Below, in pieces: positions 23,044 through 30,254 of a DNA stretch of 32,891 nucleotides (the first letter of the stretch is position 1; each line of letters starts with the position of its first letter). Under the pieces are notes generated by a model. That model was not told the DNA's origin. It did no database searches and saw only the letters and a list, made by a program, of their open reading frames with translations. Origin of the DNA: Planctomycetota bacterium (GTDB lineage Bacteria; Planctomycetota; Planctomycetia; Pirellulales; Pirellulaceae). The DNA is taken from assembly GCA_017303505.1 (NCBI GenBank), contig JAFLCP010000087.1, positions 1 to 32,891 of the forward strand, given 5' to 3'. The translations under genes were made by a program, and so were the position numbers.

Positions 23044-24177
23044 TGGTCTTCCTCCACCAAATATTATAGCGTGCACGCCGACACTTTGCAAAGTTTGCAT
23101 GAAGGACGAACGGAGGGTATCACCGAGCACGTGCCGTTGACTCAATGTAAGTCAAAACGGTCGACTTAGCATCCAAAACCTGGCTCTGAGTCCAGAGGAT
23201 GTTCGATTCAAATGCCTCCAGCGCTCGGCCCCCTTCCCTCCACCAGAATTACCCGGCTTCGACGGTACTATGCAGCCTTCCGACTTCCCATCATCGTCTG
23301 ATTGCCTCTCCTCTGCAGATTGGTTGCTCATACTCCACACACAGTTCGCGAGTGAAGAATGATGGAATCTCACTGGTTGCCATGAAAACAATGTGTATAT
23401 TGCGAACGGGTCTTCGACGCAAATTTTTCTACCTATGGTCTTTCCATGTCACTTGCCATAGCGCGACGGAGAATGTTGCCTTCAGGTATGCACACACCTT
23501 GGTCGGGATCCGACAGGAACAAATGCTTTCGGAGCTCAATACCGTTCAGGGTGCGACAGCCAGTCGATAACTTTCGTCTGCGTTACCTTTCTGCATACGC
23601 TTCAACTCGAGTGTTACCGTAACGCTGCAACGCTCGATACTGGGTCTGCGATAACAGCCACCTAGATGGGAATGCGCCCAATTGTTTTCAAAACATTTTC
23701 AGTAGTTGGTTGCATGCCATAGTTCTGGCTTTTATGCCCGGCACCGCCTGAAATAACGGACGTCACGTTCACCGCCATTGATTCTACAGCGTAAAGTGAC
23801 TTATTTCGAGCGTGACCGACGCCGTGACGTTTTACACCAACAGTGAGCCCATTCTTTATGAACCGCGAAAGTCACGAAAATCGCGAAAGTTTCGACCACG
23901 CGAATCACTCACCACTTCAATGGATTACATCGATCCGGACTCTTATCACAAAAACGGTTCGTTGCGAGAAAAGCAATGTGGGATTCGCGACATTTATTGT
24001 TCATCAGCATTCCCCACTCTTTTTAACACAGAAGACAGGAAGCATCATTCGGCACCACTCAGCAACCTCTATAAGCGACTCTTTTCAATGAGCAATCTTT
24101 GGTTTGCTTATTTCAGTATATTCGAGCAAGAGCACCACTATACTGACTGCGAGGACGTTCACGCTTCGGATGGATTG
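23044..24177. other. Gene-free stretch holding repeat copy B
   Basis: No supported gene. It contains the diverged repeat part (23511-23772) and the 204-bp unit (23773-23976). The plus frames at 23812-24261 and the minus frame at 23152-23391 have no binding site or family-like sequence. A GGTGAACGTGACGTCCGTTATTTC stretch near 23750-23773 on the minus strand looks like two attC boxes without a loop. Confidence 0.55.
23773..23976. repeat. 204-bp direct repeat, copy B
   Basis: Copy of 18938-19141 with two differences, in the same orientation 4.8 kb away. The two copies enclose the toxin-antitoxin, HNH, Sel1 and small-gene block. Confidence 0.85.
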
Positions 24178-24411
24178 TCAGAACGGCATGCCGAATTGCG
24201 TTGTCGTCAATGCAATGGCGGGGATCGAAGCGACACAAACGCCAATCGCAAATCCGCGTGATTTGCGATCACCAAAAACAACATAGGTCGCACCAAGCGT
24301 CGCAATGACGAGAGGAGTCAAGATGTCAATCGCCACCTTTGCATAGAAGTTACCAAACCACTGCCAGATTGCGGCCATTAAGACAATTAAGATGAACGCT
24401 AAAATTTGCAT
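24178..24411 (-). CDS. Small membrane protein, 77 residues
   Basis: Three hydrophobic segments are visible: MQILAFILIVLMAAIWQWF, KVAIDILTPLVIATLGATYV and SRGFAIGVCVASIPAIALTT. The charge pattern (DRKSR between spans 2 and 3) puts that loop inside. No family is recognised. The ATG at 24409-24411 has only a weak binding site. Its nearest 3' neighbour is the repeat copy B, with no clear attC between. Confidence 0.65.
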   Translation of the reverse strand: MQILAFILIVLMAAIWQWFGNFYAKVAIDILTPLVIATLGATYVVFGDRKSRGFAIGVCVASIPAIALTTTQFGMPF

Positions 24412-24768
24412 TGTTCACTTACCCGCGACTCGATTGTGTAACGCACGTTTGACAGAGTCGAATAACGACCGGTATCCGTGAGCCCGAGCACTTGACTCGA
24501 CTTAAGTTAAGTGTGGCTGATCGACGGTTTCTTCTGCAAACCATTATTATCGTGTTCTCGAAGTGCAATACTCCGTCCCATCGTCGGGATGTGTCGCGCT
24601 GAGCGAAAATCATTTCCAGTCCGCACATTCATCAATTGGTTATCCGGTACTAAAACCGCGAACGGTCAAAGATACCCTACGAGCCAACGTCACCATCCCA
24701 TGATCAACTCTAGTTAGCACAGACAATCACTTACCCATCTGACTGAGTCGCTCATCGCTCGGCATGGC
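24412..24768. other. 357-bp spacer between membrane-protein genes
   Basis: No gene is supported. On the minus strand GCGTTACAC and GTCGTTATTCG near 24436-24470, facing CTTAACTTAAG at about 24500-24510, could be degenerate attC boxes, and a CGACTC/GAGTCG pair encloses GTCAAACGTGCGTTACAC. A second weak pair GATGAATGTGCG/CGCGACACATC lies at 24590-24630. Confidence 0.4.
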
Positions 24769-25308
24769 TCAACCGGATTGATCACCATATTCGTTCGCGC
24801 CCTCTGTTCCACGCTGAAATCCCAATTCAATCAGCGCGTATACAGGTCCCAGGATGGGAATCAGAAACACGAGACACCAGAGTCCCGATCTATCTATGTC
24901 ATGCCATCGTTTGACATGGGCCATGAACACAATCCATGACGCTATCCAAGTTGTGGTCAGGACCACGGTATTAGAGATCAAGCCATTTTCCATTAGTTTG
25001 CTGCCCAAGACGATAATCGCCACGTAGCCGATTTGAATCGTCCACCATCGCCCACGCGGGATGCGACCGTGAATCCAGAAAATCGACAAGAAATTGATGA
25101 GAGGCATATCTACTGCCGTTGACGCGGCGGGTGGAGCTTGCGGATTGGAATGACTTGGCGAGCCTCCGGCTGAGTGCGTTGTCGTTACGAGTTGCCTTCC
25201 CAGAGCGAAATGATAACCGCACGACACACACAGAATGGCATCCCACGCAAGTTCAGTGTCACAACTGGGGCAGCGTTTGGGTGCCATGTGTAAAGTTGAA
25301 TCATCCAT
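24769..25308 (-). CDS. Zinc-ribbon DUF805 membrane protein
   Basis: The 179-residue product starts at ATG 25306-25308, past the attC (a longer frame to 25341 enters it). CPSCDTELAWDAILCVSCGY at about 12-31 gives a zinc ribbon with two CxxC pairs; a Ser/Pro-rich linker follows. The rest is a DUF805 domain: FWIHGRIPRGRWW, hydrophobic spans at about 92-110 and 118-136, and VKRWHDIDRSGLWCLVFLIP with the family's RW(R/H)D...SG(W/L)W, then a last span and GTEGANEYG. DUF805 is an inner-membrane domain of unknown function. Confidence 0.85.
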   Translation of the reverse strand: MDDSTLHMAPKRCPSCDTELAWDAILCVSCGYHFALGRQLVTTTHSAGGSPSHSNPQAPPAASTAVDMPLINFLSIFWIHGRIPRGRWWTIQIGYVAIIVLGSKLMENGLISNTVVLTTTWIASWIVFMAHVKRWHDIDRSGLWCLVFLIPILGPVYALIELGFQRGTEGANEYGDQSG

Positions 25309-25325
25309 CTCAGTGTCCCAAAGCT

Positions 25326-25416
25326 GGAAAACGCTTCTCATAGGCGGGCCGGCGCGAGACGCGTTGATTCGAAAGCCGCCCCGACCGCCGGCTCCGTTGT
25401 ATACGATGGTTCGCCG
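25326..25416 (-). other. attC site
   Basis: R'' GCGAAC (25409-25414) follows the TGA of the 25423 gene, and R' GCGTTTTCC is at 25325-25333. Inner arms CGGAGCCGGCGG and CGCCGGCCCG pair with one extra A on the left, and outer ATAC/CTAT match. The left arm resembles that of 28320-28395 (ATACAACAGAGTCGGCGGTC) closely enough to call them relatives. Confidence 0.7.
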
Positions 25417-25422
25417 CGATGC

Positions 25423-25962
25423 TCACAGGTTCGCGTCTTGCCAATTGCGGACGAACTCGCTGAATCCAGGATAATTGTCTTTTGCGGTAGAGACGATCGC
25501 GGCGCCAGTCACTGGACATTCCATGTTCAAGTTATTTTTGAGCCAGTCTCGGAGCGGCTGAGCTTCGTCAGCCGTAGGTGACGGTTGCTCTAAGTCGTCC
25601 CATTCCAATTCACTATAGCCGCATCCCAGTAAGCGACAAAACTCCCAAGCATTAATGGCCGAAGCGACGAATTCACCCTCGGACCCAAGCACGACGACCG
25701 GAGCGTTCTTTGTGTCGTTGCCAGCAATTAACCAGAGAGCATAAACAGAACCTGTTGACCCTCGCCCAAAGACGGCAAACGTACTCTGCATCGCGGCATC
25801 ATTTGGGAACCATGCTGCCATGTCATCATCACCGACCGTGCTAATCTCAAAGCAGCCGCTTATTGGGTAACCTTTCGCATCAAGGAACTCACACAGGGCG
25901 CGAATTGGAGTTGGAAGAGCGGCACCTTTCGGAAACTTCGCTTCGACATCATCTGCAAGCAT
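25423..25962 (-). CDS. SUKH-like (SMI1/KNR4-type) putative immunity protein
   Basis: The 179-residue product has an N-terminal helical part (PTPIRALCEFLDAKGYPISG), a strand region TFAVFGRGSTGSVYALWLIA, then APVVVLGSEGEFVASAINAW and EFCRLLGCGYSELEWDDL, and closes with a helix (FSEFVRNWQDAN). The order G.G..GS.YALW, a hydrophobic V.LGSEGE turn and a (F/L)..LL..GY.EL..DD(L) segment is typical of SUKH-type immunity proteins as I remember them. It is cytoplasmic. Flanked on both sides by attC sites, it forms a clear single-gene cassette of about 600 bases. Confidence 0.6.
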   Translation of the reverse strand: MLADDVEAKFPKGAALPTPIRALCEFLDAKGYPISGCFEISTVGDDDMAAWFPNDAAMQSTFAVFGRGSTGSVYALWLIAGNDTKNAPVVVLGSEGEFVASAINAWEFCRLLGCGYSELEWDDLEQPSPTADEAQPLRDWLKNNLNMECPVTGAAIVSTAKDNYPGFSEFVRNWQDANL

Positions 25963-25971
25963 GATTTACTC

Positions 25972-26066
25972 CGAGCGGGTAACGGCGTCGGTAACGGGCC
26001 GCCGCCAAAAAACTTTCACTGCAGAACACGCGCTGTCGTGCCTCCCGTTCACCGCTCGGTTACACC
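25972..26066 (-). other. attC site, double-box arms
   Basis: R'' TGTAACC (26056-26062) includes the TAA of the 26060 gene, and R' CGTTACCCG is at 25976-25984. Arms GTGTAACCGAGCGGTGAACG and GGGTAACGGCGTCGGTAACG are identical in 14 of 20 positions with both AAC triplets aligned; the inner stem is GGCGGCGGCCCG. Confidence 0.8.
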
Positions 26067-26674
26067 CTCTTTTCGGTGAACGATGAGGCCACCACGTATG
26101 AATCGCCAACAATCAGCGCATGTAATTGCTCGTTTTCCAGTGTCCATTGGTTGCCGTTCCACCACACAGGATTACGCGGAGCCGAGCGTGAATGTTTGAT
26201 GCCGTAACTATTGAGGATACTGCCGAACGTGTCCAACAATGATTCTGGCCCCTTCGCCAAAAGACCGTGGCCACCTCGGAGAATAGCTGTAGATCGCCCT
26301 GGAAGATTGAGGAAATGATCTACTGGAAACCAATTGCCGAGCACACTGCGTTGTGCTTCGATAAGAGCACCAAATAACGACAATGCGTCCGTAGACGTTC
26401 CGTTGAAGTAGAGTTCATTCTGTTGTTGGTTGTGCGGCCACAATACGACGTGTTCAGTTCCGAGCCAAACAAGATGATCGTTGGCAGCCGCGATGATATG
26501 ATGCGATCGGGCTTGTTTGCACGTGATGCGGAATTGAGAATCTGGCGAACCGGGGACGTGGACACACAATAGCAGAATCAAGTCCGAGCCTCTCCAATCT
26601 GCGGACGTGATCGTTGTCCATCCGTCCTCTTCATATTCAAGAGTGCCTGTACGTTCCAGCAATTTTGTGAGCAT
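26060..26674 (-). CDS. Hypothetical protein, about 204 residues
   Basis: Read from ATG 26672-26674 (MLTKLLERTGTLEYEEDGWT), since the longer frame runs into the attC at 26693. It contains SQFRITCKQARSHHIIAAAN, LYFNGTSTDALSLFGALIEA and VWWNGNQWTLENEQLHALIV. It is soluble and rather beta-rich, with no signal. Size and neighbours would fit an immunity-type protein, but no family motif is recognised. The stop TAA is part of the attC R''. Confidence 0.65.
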   Translation of the reverse strand: MLTKLLERTGTLEYEEDGWTTITSADWRGSDLILLLCVHVPGSPDSQFRITCKQARSHHIIAAANDHLVWLGTEHVVLWPHNQQQNELYFNGTSTDALSLFGALIEAQRSVLGNWFPVDHFLNLPGRSTAILRGGHGLLAKGPESLLDTFGSILNSYGIKHSRSAPRNPVWWNGNQWTLENEQLHALIVGDSYVVASSFTEKRV

Positions 26675-26692
26675 GGCGTCTGTATGTGTCGG

Positions 26693-26774
26693 CGGTGTAA
26701 CGGCAAGGTTCAGCGAGCCCGAGCTGCCAGCAATGAACAACCAATGTCCTCGAATGCAACCGGGAGTAGTTCGA
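26693..26774 (-). other. attC site after a 54-residue gene
   Basis: R'' CGAAC (26768-26773) lies seven bases after the first of two tandem TGA codons, and R' GTTACACC is at 26694-26702. Arms AACTACTCCCGGTTGCATTC then GAG and AACGGCAAGGTTCAGCGAG share AAC, GGTT and CGAG at matching spacing. Confidence 0.6.
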
Positions 26775-26779
26775 TATCA

Positions 26780-26944
26780 TCACCTACGGAATTGCACACA
26801 TACTAAAACACGCTCTGTGCAAATCTCAAAGTCGGCATTCGAGAGGACGTAAATTGTTCGTTCGGTCGAATCGAGTCCATTTGCATCAATGCGAAACCCG
26901 CGTTCCGTTGTCCCGTCAATCGCCTCGCTCAAATTGGAGCTCAT
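26780..26944 (-). CDS. Small cassette gene, 54 residues
   Basis: ATG 26942-26944 opens MSSNLSEAIDGTTERGFRID, ANGLDSTERTIYVLSNADFE, ICTERVLVCVQFRR, ending in TGATGA directly before the attC. The acidic and basic mix with a beta-strand tail looks coding. The stop position next to R'' repeats the pattern of the other cassettes. No binding site stands out, and the preceding spacer (26945-27018) has no clear attC. Function unknown. Confidence 0.5.
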   Translation of the reverse strand: MSSNLSEAIDGTTERGFRIDANGLDSTERTIYVLSNADFEICTERVLVCVQFRR

Positions 26945-27018
26945 TGGGGATACTACTAGGAAGGACGAATAGGGCGTTGACCGGGCGAGCGTGTTTGATG
27001 TTCGTGTAAGTAACGACG

Positions 27019-27372
27019 CTAGCGGCGGGGCGGTTTTACCGCTTGGCTATCAGGCGTTGAACCCTCTTTGAGTTGTCGATCAGCGGACTTCAGCTTTGAG
27101 CGAGTAAAAGGACCATCGACTCCGCAAGCCGTTGCAATCCCGGACAAAAACGCTGATAGGCCACAAACCAGCAGCAATCGAGCGAACACGTACGAGCCAA
27201 TTGTTGTTGATTCAGGCCACCATTTAATGTCAAACAGGGTAGATCGTTCAGGTATCTTCGCCAGAGCTTGAATCAGAACCAGCAAGGATGTCAAAAGCAA
27301 CGAAAACATCATCCATTCGCGAAAACGCTTCCAGTTCTTTACAAGTGAAGTTTCAACTCGCATGTGCATCAT
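27019..27372 (-). CDS. Two-span membrane protein
   Basis: The 117-residue product has a basic start (SLVKNWKRFREW), a span MMFSLLLTSLLVLIQALAK at about 20-40, a second span at about 62-86 (SYVFARLLLVCGLSAFLSGI) and a basic C-terminal tail (RSKLKSADRQLKEGSTPDS, KPPRR). N and C termini are predicted inside. The start region overlaps the reconstructed end of the 27353 gene, so the two may be translationally coupled in one cassette. Family not recognised. Confidence 0.65.
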   Translation of the reverse strand: MMHMRVETSLVKNWKRFREWMMFSLLLTSLLVLIQALAKIPERSTLFDIKWWPESTTIGSYVFARLLLVCGLSAFLSGIATACGVDGPFTRSKLKSADRQLKEGSTPDSQAVKPPRR

Positions 27373-27729
27373 TATTCACAATGGACTTTGCCCGTGCCTG
27401 CGATGGTTCGACGTATTCGGCCATACGCTCGTAGCCTTGGTGCATCAGGAATACGATCGAGTCTTCAGGAAGTGGAAACGAACGCCAGATTCGTTGAGGA
27501 GGTCCAGTGCCCAATCGCGCCTTTTGAAGAGATAGTCAGCATGACAATCCGAGCCCACTAATTCCGGTGGCGGTGATGCACCCGCAATTGCCACGTTGGC
27601 GCAATAGGCGACAGGTATCGGCAGCCCAAGATGCTCTCCGAGACGCGCGATTGATGCCGAGTCCATCGGACCACCAATGAGGCCAAGGTTGCCGTATCGA
27701 TCGAAGAACGCTGTAGGCGTCGAAGTCAT
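27353..27729 (-). pseudogene. SUKH-type immunity gene, frameshifted
   Basis: The first frame, from ATG 27727-27729, gives MTSTPTAFFDRYGNLGLIGG, IPVAYCANVAIAGASPPPEL, SDCHADYLFKRRDWALDLLN, ESGVRFHFL. The second frame continues EDSIVFLMHQGYERMAEYVE and PSQARAKSIVNNDAHAS to TGA at 27353. The join ESGVRFHFLEDSIVFLMHQG matches the S-G-x-x-F-x-L-x-(D/E)-(A/S)-(F/I)-V-F-x-M-H-Q-G-Y block of SUKH proteins as I know it. One missing base near 27465 explains the break. The reconstructed end is shorter than the usual family tail and overlaps the next gene. Confidence 0.6.
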
Positions 27730-27821
27730 GAATTCGTTGATGCTGGCGGTAAACGTTTGCGGTAACCCGGCGGCGGACAAAAGGCCATTAATTCAAAACT
27801 CGTGTTGTCGTCCGCTCCATT

Positions 27822-28304
27822 TCACGGCCTGCTTGGCTGCGGTCCCTTCAGGTTGTCGAGGTACCAGGCGAGAAACTCATCAAACGAATTGGCAATTTGA
27901 GCCACCTCTATGACATCGTGGTCAAAAAATACTACAGGAGCGTCGTCGGACACGCTAGATTGCCGGCGAAAACCGATCAGGTTCCCCATGCAATCCGAGG
28001 CGACGCCGACTACATCTTCCGGCATGCCGGCGGCCCAGTACCCCTTTGTTCCTTCAATCGCTTCCGCTGGGGCGAGGACTTGTTGAATATCAGGATGGTC
28101 GATGTTTCCGTCAGCGATCTCGCTTAGTATATCTGGTGTATACACCGGTCCATACTTAGTCATGAACTGGCGAAACGCTTTTGGGAGTTTCGTGGCCAGT
28201 GCGGATTCGATCCTATCGAGTTGCGCTTCGGACACAGGCCCCTGACGCTCTCCAACGTGGAAGCGTTCGATGAAGTCGGGGTGAATGTCGGTTCGTGTTC
28301 GCAT
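27822..28304 (-). CDS. SUKH (SMI1/KNR4) family immunity protein
   Basis: Read from ATG 28302-28304, giving 160 residues; the longer frame to 28571 is the shadow of another gene and an attC. It has the full SUKH layout: VSEAQLDRIESALATKLPKA and FRQFMTKYGPVYTPDI (I..E..L...LP..FR.FM..YG), a central GNLIGFRRQ strand and APVVFFDHDVIEVAQIANSF with FDEFLAWYL at the end. SUKH proteins bind and neutralise polymorphic or CDI nuclease toxins in the cytoplasm. No toxin gene is adjacent. A weak attC is upstream and another, weaker one downstream. Confidence 0.85.
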   Translation of the reverse strand: MRTRTDIHPDFIERFHVGERQGPVSEAQLDRIESALATKLPKAFRQFMTKYGPVYTPDILSEIADGNIDHPDIQQVLAPAEAIEGTKGYWAAGMPEDVVGVASDCMGNLIGFRRQSSVSDDAPVVFFDHDVIEVAQIANSFDEFLAWYLDNLKGPQPSRP

Positions 28305-28319
28305 AGCAGCTTTCGGCTC

Positions 28320-28395
28320 GCATCGACGGCCCGCGCGATACGTGCTGACTTCAAAATCACCCCGACCGCCGACTCTGTTGTATGCGATTGTATGG
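28320..28395 (-). other. attC-like site, right box degenerate
   Basis: R'' CCGGGTAACC covers the TAA of the 28396 gene. The left arm ATACAACAGAGTCGGCGGTC is homologous to that at 25326-25416. The right arm CGCGGGCCGTCGATGCGAG pairs through ATCGCAT/ATGCGA, but no GTT box is seen. Confidence 0.5.
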
Positions 28396-28785
28396 TTACC
28401 CGGCGTCCGTTTCCGACTCGCGTTCAAGTCCTCGAAGACACCACCGCGTCGATACGTCACCGCGCTGGTACAACTCCAGCAAATCCGGCGTAGCGGTCCG
28501 TCGGTTCGGTACGAAACCGATCCATCGCGGAAAAAGTGAACTGTAGTAATCCCAAACGGAGGTGTCACCAATTTTTGTTCCCCGGATCAAATGCGTGCGA
28601 TAGTTAAAGACCTGACGCAACGACGAGATCAGTTCGAAAGGCATACTGGGAGTGGTTTCGTCGGACCAAATCAACGCATCTGACATTAGATCGTATCGCA
28701 CGGTCGCGATCGGGTCTGCGATATTGATCGCATTGAGCATCTCAGCATGCTTCAGTAACACTGGATCGACTGTGGGGTGCTGCAT
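28396..28785 (-). CDS. Hypothetical protein, about 129 residues
   Basis: Read from ATG 28783-28785 (MQHPTVDPVLLKHAEMLNAI), because the longer frame to 28863 enters the attC at 28837-28927. It contains RYDLMSDALIWSDETTPSMP, FELISSLRQVFNYRTHLIRG, FPRWIGFVPNRRTATPDLLE. It is soluble and slightly acidic; the short form and cytoplasmic nature resemble the SUKH and unknown cassettes around it. No family motif recognised. Confidence 0.65.
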   Translation of the reverse strand: MQHPTVDPVLLKHAEMLNAINIADPIATVRYDLMSDALIWSDETTPSMPFELISSLRQVFNYRTHLIRGTKIGDTSVWDYYSSLFPRWIGFVPNRRTATPDLLELYQRGDVSTRWCLRGLERESETDAG

Positions 28786-28836
28786 CGCAACTCGTCTCTT
28801 AGCGGGAATGTCGGTCGTGCCGGCGAGCGATTCAAT

Positions 28837-28927
28837 CGGGTAACCGCAGCCATCACCGGGCACGCGCGAGTAAAGCCACTAGGTAAAAACGGGCGATCTC
28901 GTGCGCGTCGGCGAGTCTTTGTTATCC
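28837..28927 (-). other. attC site
   Basis: R'' GGATAAC (28920-28926) and R' GGTTACCCG (28837-28845) match over seven of eight bases, and inner arms GACGCGCACGAG / CTCGCGCGTGCC pair. It follows the stop of the 28956 gene by about 30 bases. Confidence 0.7.
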
Positions 28928-28955
28928 GAAAGTCATGGTATACAGCGATGCTTCC

Positions 28956-29279
28956 CTAAGTTTCTGTTAAAACGGGCTCAACGTCACAATTGTCGCAATC
29001 AAATCGATCTGACATTTCTGCGCCAACGAAAAGCTGTACGTCGAACCGTCCGAACTCCAGTGAGTCGCCTTTAACTTTTCGATCCTCAATGTGTATTCTA
29101 TCAATCCCTTCCGATAGTGAACCGAGTGATCGCATAGGTAGAGGATTTGTGCAGCAGATCTTCCAATTGCGGTCAGCGTCAACCACTACAATCTCAAGCA
29201 ACACGGGATCAGTGTGAAGAGTGGCCACGGCAGAAAGCAATCGGGCATGAGGCTGTGTAGCAAAGTGAAACTTAGTCAT
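28956..29279 (-). CDS. Hypothetical protein, 107 residues
   Basis: The product starts MTKFHFATQPHARLLSAVAT (ATG 29277-29279) and includes PVLLEIVVVDADRNWKICCT, DRIHIEDRKVKGDSLEFGRF, DVQLFVGAEMSDRFDCDNCD. It is beta-rich with three cysteines (CC, C..C) in the second half. There is no signal or membrane segment. The family is not recognised; its single-gene cassette is bounded by attC sites at 28837-28927 and 29315-29404. Confidence 0.65.
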   Translation of the reverse strand: MTKFHFATQPHARLLSAVATLHTDPVLLEIVVVDADRNWKICCTNPLPMRSLGSLSEGIDRIHIEDRKVKGDSLEFGRFDVQLFVGAEMSDRFDCDNCDVEPVLTET

Positions 29280-29314
29280 GCTTCGGTCGGCATTGATGCC
29301 CCTTTAATTTCCTT

Positions 29315-29404
29315 CGAATAACGGCGGCGGTAACCGATACTGCCGGGTTTGAATTGATGTCAGGAATGGACGAATCGGCGGCTTCGCTTACCGCTTTGTT
29401 CCGC
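29315..29404 (-). other. attC site
   Basis: R'' GGAAC (29398-29402), four bases after the TGA of the reconstructed upstream gene, and R' GTTATTC (29316-29322). Arms AACAAAGCGGTAAGCGAAGC and AACGGCGGCGGTAACCGATA align AAC and GCGGTAA at the same spacing. Confidence 0.7.
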
Positions 29405-29405
29405 A

Positions 29406-30129
29406 TCATTTGCGGTTCATCAAGGCATACTGAACCCTACAAGCCGCAACATGATCAGTCATTAAGTATAATAGCGTTCGTAACGTTGCCGAATCGTGTA
29501 ACCGCAAATTTGAATCGGATATTGGTTGATGGGATAGTTTGCTCGAATAGCGAAGCAACAAGTGACAGACCAAGCGCCAGTCCTCCCCCTTACCAATCGA
29601 CCAAAGATCGACGAGGCTTTGCTCCCGGCCACTAGCGTCTTCAACGAAACGAAACTCGGACTCGAAAATTGATGCATATCACCGAGTTCCTCGACATATC
29701 GATCAAACATTGCGAATTCATTGGCAAGTCGAATCTCAAGTGAGCGCTCATACTCACGGGTCATTTTCAGATATGCTTTGTCTGCTAGTTGAACCAGCCG
29801 TGACTCCCACAATTTCGCCTCATCGTGATTAGATAGAATCGTCCAATGTCTCTCTGGATCTGCTTCCAATGCGAACATGAGACTGTAATCAACACTTGAA
29901 ATACAATCATCGTTGAGCCAATTAGGAGAAGCAGACACGGATGTCTTTGCGTAGACCGTTTCGCCGAGTCTCCCCTGCCCACATACACGAAGTTGCTCAA
30001 AGATTCGCGGAATCGCCGACGGACGTGAGAAATCAATTTCCTTCGTGTGGCGCAAGGGCGACGCAAGCTGAATCGTAGCACTTCCAGTTCGCGGAAGAGG
30101 CGTTTCGGGCTAACCAACATTCTTGTCAT
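29406..30129 (-). pseudogene. Hypothetical gene with two frameshifts
   Basis: Three frames join into about 240 residues. Frame 1 from ATG 30127-30129 reads MTRMLVSPKRLFRELEVLRF. Frame 2 reads QLASPLRHTKEIDFSRPSAI, IFEQLRVCGQGRLGETVYAK, DKAYLKMTREYERSLEIRLA, DRYVEELGDMHQF. Frame 3 reads ESEFRFVEDASGREQSLVDL, WSIGKGEDWRLVCHLLLRY and so on to TGA at 29406-29408. The last stop lies four bases before the attC R'', the normal place in this array, which supports the third frame over the TAA at 29462. One extra T at about 30068 and one in the TTTT run near 29672 restore the protein. Function unknown. Confidence 0.55.
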
Positions 30130-30142
30130 GGAATCTTGATGC

Positions 30143-30254
30143 AGAACAACAAAGGTAACCGGGCACGAACGGTAGACTTTGACTTCAGCTTCGGCGTGCC
30201 TGAGTGCTCTGGTTCATTGTTTAATTCCTGCCGCGCGGTGGCTTCAGTTGTTAA
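30143..30254 (-). other. attC site
   Basis: R'' GATTAACAAC (30245-30254) contains the TAA of the 30251 gene, and R' GTTGTTCTG is at 30143-30151. Arms AACAACTGAAGCCACCGCGC and AACAACAAAGGTAACCGGGC agree over the first six bases and in most of the inner part. Confidence 0.7.

Noticed and set aside
23152-23391. 79-codon minus frame in the spacer upstream of the antitoxin
   Set aside because: It ends before the antitoxin start, has low-complexity sequence and lies in a region shared with repeat copy B; no support.
18977-24261. Plus-strand frames sharing an N-terminal peptide (MTDAVTFY...) at 18977 and 23812
   Set aside because: The shared peptide only reflects the 204-bp DNA repeat; the frames diverge in sequence after it, and no binding site or homology supports them.
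26710-26779. Frameshifted extension of the 54-residue gene (GDDIELLPVAFEDIG...)
   Set aside because: The stretch is the left arm and loop of the attC at 26693-26774; the first-frame TGA next to R'' is the natural end.
27822-28571. Long version of the SUKH gene with 89 extra N-terminal codons
   Set aside because: The extra part overlaps the 28396 gene in another frame and the attC-like site at 28320-28395; the SUKH domain starts after ATG 28304.
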